Positions 35,149 through 44,034 of a stretch of 64,000 nucleotides of DNA are shown piece by piece; position 1 is the stretch's first letter, and each line of letters begins with the position of its first letter. Made by a program: the position numbers and the translations under genes. Where the stretch lies: contig NZ_JAFKOH010000002.1 in assembly GCF_017303375.1 (NCBI RefSeq), positions 460,159 to 524,158 of the forward strand, read 5' to 3'. The DNA is from Bacillus sp. NTK074B. Its GTDB lineage: Bacteria > Bacillota > Bacilli > Bacillales > Bacillaceae_B. Below the pieces are notes generated by a model. That model did no database searches. It had not been told where the DNA came from and was given only the letters and a program-made list of their open reading frames with translations.

Positions 35149-35468
35149 GTGAATCGACTCCTTAATTTATCTTGTTTTTGGTTGCTTCATAAAAGTAATG
35201 GATTATGAAGAAAACGTCAACTATTTCTAGTGATTAATCCATTTTTCCTATAAAGCTGTTCAATAAAAAAGAATAGCATGCCATGAAGAGATACACAATT
35301 GTAAAGCTTGTTTTTTTTAGTATTTCATAAATTTGCCACTGTTATGAACCTATTTATGTAAAAAATTGATGATGTTCCAAATGGAACCATGAAAAAAACC
35401 AACCCTTTTAGAATCCATTTTAATTAGTGATGGAGTCCTTAGTATGAGTCAGTTTCTACATTGACATA
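35149..35468. other. 320-base region upstream of ptsH
   Basis: AT-rich leader region. On the minus strand TTGACG (35220-35215) and TACTTT (35197-35192) with a 17-base spacer form a likely ptsH promoter. A second pair, TTGTGT and TATTCT, lies further upstream near 35268-35300. The GGTTCCA..TGGAACC dyad near 35374-35389 could be an operator. No gene. Confidence 0.45.
35192..35220 (-). promoter_or_regulatory. Likely ptsH promoter
   Basis: TTGACG, 17-base spacer, TACTTT on the minus strand, 44 bases from the ptsH start codon. The -35 is strong and the -10 weak. Confidence 0.45.
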
Positions 35469-35729
35469 CTATTCTTTTGTTATCGGGTCCCTTTTTATCT
35501 TCACGAGATTGTAGCCGATCTTAGCTTTGATGACAGTTCCTTTCAAAGTCGTCTCGTGATCCTCTGAGGTGTTTGTGTAGACATTCACCAGGTCACAGAT
35601 ACATCGTGAAAACAATTCTGAGAGCTGCTTTAATTCCTGAACGTTCCTTTCTTCGTCCTTCATCAATTCTTCCATAACATCCAATGCCAGGCTTTTTACG
35701 CGAAGAGCCTGCTCTGTCTCATATTTCAT
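35469..35729 (-). CDS. Small helical protein, function unknown
   Basis: An 86-residue protein, mainly helical in its first 60 residues (EQALRVKSLALDVMEELMKD...) with two cysteines in RCICDL, then a short strand-rich tail. Ribosome site GGGGAGAG. No family recognised. It lies alone upstream of ptsH on the same strand with 320 bases between. Confidence 0.7.
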   Translation of the reverse strand: MKYETEQALRVKSLALDVMEELMKDEERNVQELKQLSELFSRCICDLVNVYTNTSEDHETTLKGTVIKAKIGYNLVKIKRDPITKE

Positions 35730-35843
35730 ATAGAACTCTCCCCTTACTATTATTCTTCCTCTAGCATATGCCCTGGAAAATAGATTAGAACGGAAATGCT
35801 ATGTAATACGAGCCTAAATATTTAACACTGCGCCCTTGGTGAA

Positions 35844-35992
35844 TCATCGCTTATATCCTAATAGGATAAAAAGAACCACCGTTAACGCTACACTCCCCAC
35901 AATGCCTAACAAAATGGCTATTTGATATTCAATGGCAACGGGAGCTAATTCGTGATAGGATCTGACCGGTCATCTCGTAAATGGAATAACAT
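35844..35992 (-). pseudogene. Frameshifted single-helix small membrane protein
   Basis: ATG 35992 follows a strong GAGGAGG ribosome site, but its frame (MLFHLRDDRSDPITN) stops after 15 codons. One base shift near 35953-35960 leads into an open frame with one clean membrane helix (YQIAILLGIVGSVALTVVLF) ending GYKR and a stop at 35844. The joint product would be about 49 residues. Either a recent frameshift, a sequencing error, or less likely a recoding site. Confidence 0.4.
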
Positions 35993-36074
35993 AGAAGGTT
36001 CCTCCTCATATTGGAATAAAAATTCAAATAGCTGATGACAGGCCAGTCGCACCTGTATACACCAGCTTCTCCTA

Positions 36075-37340
36075 TTAATCTTCCTTATCTGTCAATTCGT
36101 TGATATAAATGTCTATTAGATCCGTAAATTTTTCGACTTCATCATCATCAGGTGCAAGTTGTCCATATCTTACACGTTCATACACTGTGAAGAATTGTTC
36201 TGTTCCACGAAGGCTAATTCTGTTGAACCACGATTGAACATTCTCATTCGGGTGTCTTCCTGCCCCATTCATAAGGGCTTCTTTTTCAAGTTTTTCCATT
36301 GATAACCTAATAACATCTCTTGCTTTTGAATAAGAAATAGGTTGTTTATTGCTTTCTTCAAGTGGAGTAATGATGTTTTGAGTCGTCATGGTGTAAGAAT
36401 TTCTTTCTCCATCAGGAATATGAAGGGATTTCTTTCGTTTCTTAATCAAATAAATGACCACAAACAAGACTAATAGGACTAGCAGAGCCTCGTCCAACCA
36501 GGAAAATGATATTCCCTGGCTTAGCTCGTACGTTTGAGTCTCATCGATATTCTGCTTTTCAAGTTCATTTCCTGTACTCTTTTCAGCATCACTCGAAAAC
36601 ATGTTCATGATTAAGTCTCTTAATTTTAATAGTTGATCATAAATCGGGTTCACCAGGAGGGAGAATACCAAAAATACTTTTTCGGCTCCCCAATAGATCC
36701 CTCTACTTGCCAATGAGCTGAACATTGCCAGTGCAGCACCTGCTACTATTACTAAAAACCACAGTCCCACTGGTTTGAAGAGCATTTTCCCCTGGCCTTG
36801 GCCTGATTTCACATCACTGAGCATCCTTTGAATTGGGGTGAGAGTGATGATGATCGAAAATAAGATAAACAGCAGTCCGTAAATGATATAAGCATTTCCC
36901 ATATCCCTCATCGAACCTGTCAACAGTGAACTCGAAGCTATACATAAAAAGATAAGGATAGATCCACTGTCCACTTCAATGGAGGCATCTTTATTCTGCA
37001 GATAGGTCGTGGTTCTCCAATGTAGAAAAAACAGTGCACACACCATCACCCACCATGAAGCTGAGAAGAAGTAGATACTCAACCCTAGAGAGATAAGTAA
37101 AGCCCCTAACAATAGGTGGTATATGGTTTGATTCATCTTGCTTAGTGCGACGGAGACCATTATGATCACGTATGTCATGACAAAAGCCGGGACGTAGCTG
37201 CTTACTATCACTTCTTTCTGAAAGATATATGTGATGGCCAGCAAGGAAAATAACACATCTATTCCCACTAACAGCCCCAATTTAATCAGGAGCATTTGTT
37301 TATGTTTGGTCAGGAAGGTACTTTCAGCGAACGATTCCAT
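36075..37340 (-). CDS. Membrane protein of a MoxR/DUF58 operon, DUF4129-like C-terminus
   Basis: A 421-residue protein: about eight hydrophobic helices in residues 15-230, one more near 285-305, then a soluble C-terminal part (about 340-421: ARDVIRLSMEKLEKEA, GRHPNENVQSWFNRI) that resembles DUF4129. The usual third partner of MoxR and DUF58 is a YebA-like protein of about 700 residues with a periplasmic transglutaminase-like domain; here that domain is missing. It overlaps the DUF58 gene by 31 bases. Confidence 0.75.
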   Translation of the reverse strand: MESFAESTFLTKHKQMLLIKLGLLVGIDVLFSLLAITYIFQKEVIVSSYVPAFVMTYVIIMVSVALSKMNQTIYHLLLGALLISLGLSIYFFSASWWVMVCALFFLHWRTTTYLQNKDASIEVDSGSILIFLCIASSSLLTGSMRDMGNAYIIYGLLFILFSIIITLTPIQRMLSDVKSGQGQGKMLFKPVGLWFLVIVAGAALAMFSSLASRGIYWGAEKVFLVFSLLVNPIYDQLLKLRDLIMNMFSSDAEKSTGNELEKQNIDETQTYELSQGISFSWLDEALLVLLVLFVVIYLIKKRKKSLHIPDGERNSYTMTTQNIITPLEESNKQPISYSKARDVIRLSMEKLEKEALMNGAGRHPNENVQSWFNRISLRGTEQFFTVYERVRYGQLAPDDDEVEKFTDLIDIYINELTDKED

Positions 37341-38503
37341 AAAGTGACGACTCCTTGTTTTTGTTCTACATTCAACTTGAAAACTTGTATTTTTTGTTTC
37401 TCTATATTTGATAATAAAGATTCTTCCCGCTTTTCCATGACACCTGCTACGATAAAGATGGAAGGCACTAACTGACGAATGTAGAGAGATTTAAGAACAA
37501 TATGGAATGGGACGGTAAACTCATCTGTTGAAAGGGCAGATAAGAGCTCCATGCCTCTTTGCCTGTGAATCCTCCCTATTCCCGGCGGGAGGTAATAATA
37601 AGGTGTCCTTCCCTGGGACCTTACATTTAGAACAAGTGAGAAAGTGATGTTTTGTTCTACTGCAATCTGCATCATATAGGACGTATACTTTATTATTTCT
37701 TCCAATTGATTGGTGATCGCATAACGATCGGAAATGTTGATGGCTATCATCCACTCTTTTTGGGTTGACGGTGCGTAGATCTTTGTTTGAAGGCTTCCGG
37801 TCCGGGCCGTTGCCTTCCAGTGAACGTCTTGGAACCGGTCTCCTTGAACGTAGTCTCTCGTCCCTATTTGGTGAAAGACATCATGAAATAATGAATGTTG
37901 AATAGGGACGTCTCCCTGCTTCCATGTAAGCTGTTGTCCCGCCATTCTAACAGGGGAATTTGCAGGAAATACGATAATAGTGGACGGGACATGATCAAGT
38001 AAATCCAATAGTACCTTTCCACTTCCGAATAAGTGAGGGATTTCCAACTGCATCTTGGTGATTCTGCAGAGCCCTCTCCTTTTTCCTATAATTGGTACGG
38101 AGATGATTCCTTCATCGTTTTTACGGATGGAAAAGGGAATAGATACTTCAATATTGTCCCCCACTCCAGTCGAGTACGGGTACCCCTTGGGAATGACTAT
38201 ATCTTTAAACGTGACCTTTAAAGTCGCCCCCCAAATCGATATGCCTGTGTTCTGGATCTGAAATTCCCACTTCTGCTCCTCATCAGCGTGGAGCTTTAGT
38301 CTTTTCATGGTTCTTCCAATACTGATACCTTCCCCGACTTTCAACATATACCATTGATGAACCCTGAAATAGAGCATCATCAACAGAAAAATACCCAACC
38401 CAACATAGGATTGAACATAAAAACTTGCTGCACCGACAATGACGAGGAGTACTAGGGTCATGGGTATGTATGGATCTTCAACTACCTCCCGTTTCCACCT
38501 CAC
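37310..38503 (-). CDS. DUF58 protein
   Basis: A 397-residue protein with two N-terminal membrane helices (about 15-55) and the DUF58 core: GTRDYVQGDRFQDVHWKATART is the diagnostic motif. These proteins have a VWA-like fold and act with MoxR AAA+ ATPases as chaperone systems. The start shares one base with the MoxR stop and the end overlaps the membrane protein gene. Cell-envelope or sporulation links known in other species are not demonstrated here. Confidence 0.88.
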   Translation of the reverse strand: MRWKREVVEDPYIPMTLVLLVIVGAASFYVQSYVGLGIFLLMMLYFRVHQWYMLKVGEGISIGRTMKRLKLHADEEQKWEFQIQNTGISIWGATLKVTFKDIVIPKGYPYSTGVGDNIEVSIPFSIRKNDEGIISVPIIGKRRGLCRITKMQLEIPHLFGSGKVLLDLLDHVPSTIIVFPANSPVRMAGQQLTWKQGDVPIQHSLFHDVFHQIGTRDYVQGDRFQDVHWKATARTGSLQTKIYAPSTQKEWMIAINISDRYAITNQLEEIIKYTSYMMQIAVEQNITFSLVLNVRSQGRTPYYYLPPGIGRIHRQRGMELLSALSTDEFTVPFHIVLKSLYIRQLVPSIFIVAGVMEKREESLLSNIEKQKIQVFKLNVEQKQGVVTLWNRSLKVPS

Positions 38504-39441
38504 TAAGCCTGCCCCGCTTCAACAGGGGTAACAGCCATCTCTACGATCTGTCCGATGACTTCCTCTGGCGTTCTGGTAAGTGATGATTCTATTGTTAATT
38601 GAATACGATGCTGAAGAACATAAGGAGCAACCTCTACAATATCCTGAGGCTTTACATAATCCCTGCCATCGAGGAAGGCTTTAGCCTGGGAAGCCTTGAG
38701 AAGTGCCAGGCTTGCTCGAGGACTTGCTCCAACCTCCACCCATTCATGCTCCCGTGTCCCCCTCGTAATTTGAAGAATATAGGTTTCGATATCCTCAGAC
38801 ACATGGACTTCTTTGACCAGCCGGGACAATGATTGAAGCTCTTCGAGACCCATAACTTTATTTACTGTACTCAAGGGTTCCGATGATTTAAATCGGTTCA
38901 AAATCCCTCTTTCCTCTTCAAAATCAGGATATGTAAACGGTATCTTTAATAAAAACCTGTCTAACTGTGCAGCAGGTAGTGGAAATGTCCCTTGTTGGGA
39001 TTCGATGGGATTCTGGGTGGCCACCACGATGAAAGGAGGGGCTAACGGAACAGTCTCTCCATCTATCGTAATCTGCTTTTCTTCCATTACCTCCAAGAGA
39101 CTCGCCTGGGTTCTCGGAGTGGCCCTGTTGATTTCATCTGCCAGTAAGACGTTCGTTACGACAGGGCCTGTCCTTAATTCAAATTCCTGGGTTTTTGGAT
39201 TAAAAAACTGTATACCCGTTACATCGCTGGGTAACACGTCAGGTGTGAACTGAATTCTTTTGAAAGCTCCATCAATGCAGTGACTGAATGTCTTGGCGAG
39301 CAATGTTTTACCAGTACCCGGCACACTTTCCAACAGAACATGTCCTTCTTGAAGTAATGCAATCATCAAAAGGTCAATCTCTTTGTCTTTACCCACTAAT
39401 ACTTTATTCATTTCTTCCTTAATTAAGGCCAATCCACACAT
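38503..39441 (-). CDS. MoxR-family AAA+ ATPase
   Basis: A 312-residue ATPase: Walker A VPGTGKT (about residues 40-46), Walker B LLADEINRA, sensor VATQNPIE and arginine finger region ASPRAS. It is the first gene of the three-gene MoxR-DUF58-membrane operon. The start at 39441 gives an N-terminus of MCGLALIKEEMNKVL; a later start is possible. Confidence 0.9.
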   Translation of the reverse strand: MCGLALIKEEMNKVLVGKDKEIDLLMIALLQEGHVLLESVPGTGKTLLAKTFSHCIDGAFKRIQFTPDVLPSDVTGIQFFNPKTQEFELRTGPVVTNVLLADEINRATPRTQASLLEVMEEKQITIDGETVPLAPPFIVVATQNPIESQQGTFPLPAAQLDRFLLKIPFTYPDFEEERGILNRFKSSEPLSTVNKVMGLEELQSLSRLVKEVHVSEDIETYILQITRGTREHEWVEVGASPRASLALLKASQAKAFLDGRDYVKPQDIVEVAPYVLQHRIQLTIESSLTRTPEEVIGQIVEMAVTPVEAGQA

Positions 39442-39544
39442 TCTTTTTCCCCCTAATTTGCATAAAAAAAATTTAATTTAATTTTCTAACAATATCCTAT
39501 TCTTATTTTACCATAACTCTTTGTTAAATTATCCCTTTTCCCCC

Positions 39545-39585
39545 AAAAAAACCGACCACTCTTTGAGCAGTGAGTGGTCGGTTTT
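39545..39585 (-). terminator. Terminator, minus strand
   Basis: AAAACCGACCACTC / GAGTGGTCGGTTTT stem; on the minus strand seven T residues follow. It would end transcripts from the SDR gene before the MoxR operon. Confidence 0.75.
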
Positions 39586-39688
39586 GTTCTCCATAAATCA
39601 ATCTTTACAAATGTTTATTCTATTTCTTGAACGGAGCTTACACTCTTCCCATATTCTAGAAATAAAAAAGAAGGAGTGTAATAAAGAA

Positions 39689-39757
39689 ATGGTTGTCAGC
39701 TTATTATTTGTCCTGTTTATCGGTCTCATTAATATTGTTGTGTTAAGACGGGGATAA
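39689..39757 (+). CDS. 22-residue hydrophobic micro-protein
   Basis: ATG 39689 to TAA 39757: a single membrane helix (VVSLLFVLFIGLINIVVL) ending in RRG. An AAGGAG ribosome site lies about 12 bases upstream and TTGAAC/TATTCT promoter-like hexamers lie further up. Size and shape are those of Bacillus single-helix micro-proteins or type I toxins. No family recognised. Confidence 0.45.
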   Translation: MVVSLLFVLFIGLINIVVLRRG

Positions 39758-39785
39758 GAGCCTTTATCCTGGTTCCATCATGCCA

Positions 39786-40523
39786 TTAATGCTTATAAAT
39801 CATCTTTCGTGTCATGCCGCCATCCACTACCAGATTCTCTCCCGTAATGAAATCATTTTCACGGTTGGCAAGGAATAAGCACGCCCTTGCAATGTCGTGA
39901 GGTTTCCCTACCCTGCCGGACGGATGCTGCTCATGATCTATGTCCCTCAAGGAAGCGTAATCCTTTGTTTGAATCCACCCAGGACTAATGGAATTGACCC
40001 GAATCCCCACTTCGCTGAGGGTGATGGCAAGTGAATGAGTCAGACTGACAATTCCGCCTTTGGTCGCTGAGTACGCCTCTGTATCCGGTTCAGCCATTGA
40101 AGCTCTTGTGGAAGCCATATTTATGATGGATCCTCCACGACCCTTCATTAACTCGGCTGCTTCCCGGCTGCAATAAAATACACTGCTTAAGTTAGCTGCT
40201 AAAATCTCGTTCCAATCCTCAGGCTTCATCTCCCAAAATGACATGAATCTTGACACACCAGCATTATTTATCAAAACATCGACCACACCGTGTTCTTCCT
40301 TGATCATCGTGAACACCTCTTTCACCTGATGGGGTACCCCTACGTTCACTTCATGAAAGCGAGTGCTATATCCGTCAGCATTAAGCCTTCTGGAAAGTTC
40401 CCTCCCCTTTTCTTCATCCATATCCAGGAATTCCACAATAGCACCTTGCTTTGAAAATTCTTCAACGAGGGTTTTCCCTATTCCGTTGGCCCCACCCGTA
40501 ATGCATACAATATTTCCTTTCAA
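39786..40523 (-). CDS. Short-chain dehydrogenase/reductase
   Basis: A 245-residue classical SDR: cofactor loop TGGANGIG (residues 8-15), NNAG, catalytic Ser and Y-x-x-x-K (MASTRASMAEPDTEAYSATKGG) and the DGG terminus. I use TTG 40523, which lies eight bases after AAGGGAG and gives the normal SDR N-terminus; the upstream ATG codons at 40589 and 40547 would add 14 to 22 residues. Substrate unknown. Confidence 0.85.
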   Translation of the reverse strand: MKGNIVCITGGANGIGKTLVEEFSKQGAIVEFLDMDEEKGRELSRRLNADGYSTRFHEVNVGVPHQVKEVFTMIKEEHGVVDVLINNAGVSRFMSFWEMKPEDWNEILAANLSSVFYCSREAAELMKGRGGSIINMASTRASMAEPDTEAYSATKGGIVSLTHSLAITLSEVGIRVNSISPGWIQTKDYASLRDIDHEQHPSGRVGKPHDIARACLFLANRENDFITGENLVVDGGMTRKMIYKH

Positions 40524-40609
40524 TCTCAACACTCCCTTAAATTTCATTACTTCTATATAGGAAGGATACCCTTTCCAAAAGCTGACCAATCGTCATGAAT
40601 AAAATTGAA

Positions 40610-40678
40610 AAAGGTTAACCTGCTGAAATCCCCTTGATGTAAGGATAGGGGATATCATAGGTTAACCTTTTATTTTTT
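40610..40678. terminator. Long bidirectional terminator
   Basis: AAGGTTAACCT / AGGTTAACCTT outer stem with an inner ATCCCCTT / AAGGatAGGGGAT, flanked by T-rich tracts on both strands. Confidence 0.7.
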
Positions 40679-40686
40679 AATTCTAT

Positions 40687-40875
40687 TTATTGAATAATCT
40701 TTCTTTGTCTTGTCTTTTTAGAATCAATTCGTTGATGAATATTGATTAAGGCATCCAGCTCTTCACTCAGTTGAATGGTTGTTGGACTTCCCAACCCAAA
40801 ACCAATACCCGACTGAATCATTTTCGTGCGTACGACTTCAATTTGTGTGGCTATTGTACCGTTCATCAACTTCAC
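40687..40875 (-). CDS. Spo0E-like protein
   Basis: A 62-residue two-helix protein. The second helix holds SEELDALI, the variant of the SQELD motif through which Spo0E-family phosphatases dephosphorylate Spo0A-P. Family length is 50-85 residues. It would lower sporulation initiation. A second family member lies at 47735-47980. Confidence 0.8.
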   Translation of the reverse strand: MKLMNGTIATQIEVVRTKMIQSGIGFGLGSPTTIQLSEELDALINIHQRIDSKKTRQRKIIQ

Positions 40876-40962
40876 CTCTATTTCTTTTCTCTATTTTACT
40901 ATTAAGTCTACATAGAGAAAAGGGAAAGGTACTTACGTTTCCAGATCGATTAGATCTGTACG

Positions 40963-41553
40963 TTATTTAGCAAATCGATGCTTTCCTATCGTCAACAGAG
41001 TTTCCCTGCTTGTAATCCAGTCACTTGTAGAGGTTACAGGATTATAGAAGAATAAAGATCCTTTCCCCTGTCCTCTGAAAGCCAGGGCTTCATCAACAGC
41101 CTCTTTGGACTCTTTTGAAGGTGCCTCGTTAATTTGTCCATTTTGTACGGGTGAAAATGCATAATGTCCATTAGAAACCTGATAGATGACGTTTTTAATA
41201 GAGTCAGGGAATTCTTTAGAATCCACCCTGTTTAATACAACCGTTGCGACTGCAACCTTACCTGCATAGGGTTCACCTTTTGCTTCTGCATGAACAAGTT
41301 TCGCAAGCAACTCCCGATCTTGTGCGGTTACATCACTGTCAGGAATAACGATTGATTGACCAGGATATATTTCATTTGATTTAAGATCATTTTCTTTTTT
41401 AAGTTGGATGACGGATACGGATTTCTCCTTACCAATATCCCAGAGGGACTCATCCTCTTCTACAGTGTGCACTCCCCCTGCAGCAAACGTTTGAGAAGAG
41501 ACTGTAACAAAAGAAAGTGCAGCAATTCCTATCATTAAGCTTTTCTTCATCAT
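40963..41553 (-). CDS. ykvT: LysM-containing cell-wall hydrolase (YkvT-like)
   Basis: A 196-residue exported protein: signal peptide (MMKKSLMIGIAALSFVTVSS, cleavage near TFAA), a LysM domain (about 28-72, HTVEEDESLWDIGK) and a SleB/CwlJ-type hydrolase_2 domain (about 78-196) with the catalytic glutamate in VHAEAKGEPY. Related to the spore cortex-lytic enzymes, and by context the B. subtilis YkvT. Ribosome site AGGAGGTAG. Confidence 0.88.
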   Translation of the reverse strand: MMKKSLMIGIAALSFVTVSSQTFAAGGVHTVEEDESLWDIGKEKSVSVIQLKKENDLKSNEIYPGQSIVIPDSDVTAQDRELLAKLVHAEAKGEPYAGKVAVATVVLNRVDSKEFPDSIKNVIYQVSNGHYAFSPVQNGQINEAPSKESKEAVDEALAFRGQGKGSLFFYNPVTSTSDWITSRETLLTIGKHRFAK

Positions 41554-41712
41554 ACCTCTACCTCCTAATAAGTGTTCACAAATAAGATAACAATGAATAA
41601 GGAGGATTTCAGCAGGTAATGGTTACCACCGAGCGTTCAAGCCTTAATACTAAATACAGGAGCGGCCTCATATACTGATCGTAATCGAGGAACGAGCAGT
41701 GAGTGTTTGAAA

Positions 41713-41742
41713 CAAAAAAAAGTGGGTTTCCCCACTCTTTTA
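41713..41742 (-). terminator. Terminator after the 64-residue gene
   Basis: AGTGGG / CCCACT stem with A-rich/T-rich flanks; overlaps the stop codon of the gene at 41740. Confidence 0.65.
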
Positions 41743-41934
41743 ACTTCTTTGTGTATCTAAATAATGAAAGAGGATATCTCCACCCTGCCGGGCTATTCCC
41801 CGAAAATGTTTAAAATCTTCTTGTTTGACCAATATCGCTCGAAAAGCGAGGAAGTCTTCTTTCAACACACTTATTTCATCAATTTCTCTTGTACGCAATA
41901 ATCGCAGCTGCTCAAGAATCTCTCTTTCACTCAT
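41740..41934 (-). CDS. Small conserved-type protein, function unknown
   Basis: A 64-residue cytoplasmic protein (MSEREILEQLRLLRTREIDE...HFRGIARQGGDILFHYLD). ATG 41934 is used because GGAGG lies seven bases upstream; an in-frame TTG at 41940 is too close to it. No named family recognised. Confidence 0.7.
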   Translation of the reverse strand: MSEREILEQLRLLRTREIDEISVLKEDFLAFRAILVKQEDFKHFRGIARQGGDILFHYLDTQRS

Positions 41935-42099
41935 AACCAAACCTCCATTCTTACTATGACTATTGTAATTTCAAATGGTCAATCATCACAAGTCATAAAT
42001 TTTAAACGAAATTGTTAGAAAACTCTTTACCTTTCCATAACTTTCCGTCAAAATATTAGTAATTGTTTGTAGAATTTTGGAAAAAAGGAGCGACATCTG

Positions 42100-42279
42100 A
42101 TGAAAAAAGCAGAAATTGGGAATGTGATTGAATTTAAAGAAGGGTTAAAAGGAATCGTCGAAAAAGTGAATGAGAATTCAGTGATTGTCGATTTAACTTA
42201 TATGAAAAATTATCGAGAGCTCGAGTTGGAGGAAAAGACCGTAGTGAATCACAAGAATTATAAAATTGTAAAGGCCTGA
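42100..42279 (+). CDS. ykvS: YkvS family protein (DUF2187)
   Basis: A 59-residue protein, MKKAEIGNVIEFKEGLKGIV and so on, matching YkvS, a small SH3-like beta protein with the pattern GxVIEFKxGLxGIVEKV and VVNHKNYKI. Ribosome site AAAGGAG. Function unknown. Near ykvT, as in B. subtilis. Confidence 0.88.
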   Translation: MKKAEIGNVIEFKEGLKGIVEKVNENSVIVDLTYMKNYRELELEEKTVVNHKNYKIVKA

Positions 42280-42300
42280 TGAAAAATATTCCCTGATAAG

Positions 42301-42328
42301 GCGGAGGAGTTTCCTCCCCTATTTTTTT
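42301..42328 (+). terminator. Terminator after ykvS
   Basis: GGAGGA / TCCTCC stem followed by T7. Confidence 0.75.
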
Positions 42329-42409
42329 GAGTACTGAAACGAAAAGGTTTACGTTATCAGCTTTGAGGATATTCTTATAGCATACTGTTTATAAGGTGGA
42401 TCCCTTGAG

Positions 42410-43795
42410 ATGAATGTAAATATACATATTTTTAATAAAGCACAAAAAAGCTTTTGGTTTATCCCATTTTTATTCTCCATGATATCTTTATTGCTTTCTC
42501 TTCTCACTTTTTATTTTGATTGGTGGTTGAGTCAGCATGACTATCCCATATTCCCTAAAGTGTTGTTCTCAAATTTCAACCTATCCATGACGATCATCAG
42601 CACCATTGCTTCATCCATCATGACCATGACGACCATTACCTTTTCAACCATAATGGTTGTCCTTACCACGTTTCTGTCCCAGTATTCACCTAGGACTTTA
42701 CAGAATTTCATCAACGACCGACCCACTCAACGTGTGCTTGCCATTTTTGTTTCGGGCGTTGTGTACTGTATTACATTGCTGGTTCTTCTTAAAGATGAAT
42801 CAGGTCAAGAATTATATATTTCATCAGCATTTGCCGGAATCGTTGCGGTAATTTGTCTATTTGTCTTTGTTTATTTTGTCCATCATGTATCTAATTGGGT
42901 GAAGGTTAGTAATTTAATCCATAACATTACGATCAAGACAAATAAGAAAATTGATAATAGTTATTTATACAGAAGAAACGCCATTCAAGATGAGCCGTCG
43001 ACTTTCAATGAATCGTTCTTTAGTGAGACCGAGCCCGTTACGATGTATAGTGAAGCATCTGGATATCTTCAACAAATCGATATAGAAGGAATGATCAAGA
43101 AAGCGGAAAAGGATAAGAGTATCGTCCGGATGGTTAAGACACCTGGTGAATACTTACTTGAAGGAACCCCCGTCATGACCATCTGGACAACAAAAGAGGA
43201 TATAGATGGGGAAGATTATCTTAGCTACCTTATACTTGGCCCTGATAAGGAACCTATGGAAGATATAGAACTGGGAATCCGGAAGCTTGTGGAAATAGCC
43301 TTAAGGGCCATTTCCCCAGCCATCAATGATCCAAATACAGCGAAGAACTGCATCGAAGAGATTGGAATCATCCTATCGAAGCTCGCCAAACACAAACTTC
43401 CAGGCTCTTACTTGACAGATGATGAAAATCAGGTTCGAATCATATTAGAACAACCCACCTTTGTCGATCATCTATACAAGAGCTTTTATCAATTAAGGCA
43501 TTACGGGAAACAGGATGTTTCCATCATTGCAGAAATCCTCCGCTCCTTGAGAATGATTGGTGAAAACAATAGCGAAGAAACACAGAAAATGGTATGGACC
43601 TTTAAAGATTATATCTTGGAAGGGATCGACTATGACAGCCTACAGAACCTTGATATTCAGTACATCATGAGACATCTTGATCAACTGGCCGAGGCATGCG
43701 GGAAAAGTGATTGGGATAAAGACGAAGTCCGAAATAAATACTTTCCTGAATCATACAAGACAGAGGACGCATATCAACATGATCAAGGGTCGTGA
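42410..43795 (+). CDS. DUF2254 membrane protein
   Basis: A 461-residue protein with four hydrophobic helices in residues 15-160 (including FSTIMVVLTTFLSQYSPR, the diagnostic DUF2254 segment) and a large soluble part with LRAISPAINDPNTA, the second family motif. Function is unknown; some relatives sit near transport genes. Monocistronic. Confidence 0.85.
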   Translation: MNVNIHIFNKAQKSFWFIPFLFSMISLLLSLLTFYFDWWLSQHDYPIFPKVLFSNFNLSMTIISTIASSIMTMTTITFSTIMVVLTTFLSQYSPRTLQNFINDRPTQRVLAIFVSGVVYCITLLVLLKDESGQELYISSAFAGIVAVICLFVFVYFVHHVSNWVKVSNLIHNITIKTNKKIDNSYLYRRNAIQDEPSTFNESFFSETEPVTMYSEASGYLQQIDIEGMIKKAEKDKSIVRMVKTPGEYLLEGTPVMTIWTTKEDIDGEDYLSYLILGPDKEPMEDIELGIRKLVEIALRAISPAINDPNTAKNCIEEIGIILSKLAKHKLPGSYLTDDENQVRIILEQPTFVDHLYKSFYQLRHYGKQDVSIIAEILRSLRMIGENNSEETQKMVWTFKDYILEGIDYDSLQNLDIQYIMRHLDQLAEACGKSDWDKDEVRNKYFPESYKTEDAYQHDQGS

Positions 43796-43807
43796 ATCTA
43801 AGCGAAT

Positions 43808-43841
43808 AAAAAAACGGATGCCGTCAAGCATCCGTTTTTTG
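43808..43841. terminator. Bidirectional terminator
   Basis: AAAAACGGATGC / GCATCCGTTTTTT stem between the convergent DUF2254 gene and the 39-residue gene. Confidence 0.85.
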
Positions 43842-43961
43842 TTATTGTTTTTCTTTTTTGACTTCTGAAAGCTCCTTAAACGAAGGAACTTTACCGTGCG
43901 GATGTTGCTCTTCTTTCCTTACATTCCACTGTCTTTCTTTTTCATGTTTGGACTGTGTCAT
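43842..43961 (-). CDS. 39-residue hydrophilic protein
   Basis: ATG 43961 to TAA 43842, starting MTQSKHEKERQWNVRKEEQH; about half of the residues are charged. AAAGGGGTGG precedes the start by five bases, and the gene stops one base before the shared terminator. Typical of short Bacillus-specific proteins. Function unknown. Confidence 0.6.
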   Translation of the reverse strand: MTQSKHEKERQWNVRKEEQHPHGKVPSFKELSEVKKEKQ

Positions 43962-44034
43962 GATTGCCACCCCTTTTCAATATTTACTCTCTCTTAACAT
44001 TGGCAGCTTACACATTTTTTACTCTTTTGAATGA

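Noticed and set aside
36075..39441. MoxR-DUF58 operon as a defence or toxin system
   Set aside because: MoxR-DUF58 pairs are common chromosomal genes in Bacillaceae and nothing nearby (effector, nuclease, mobile element) supports a defence role.
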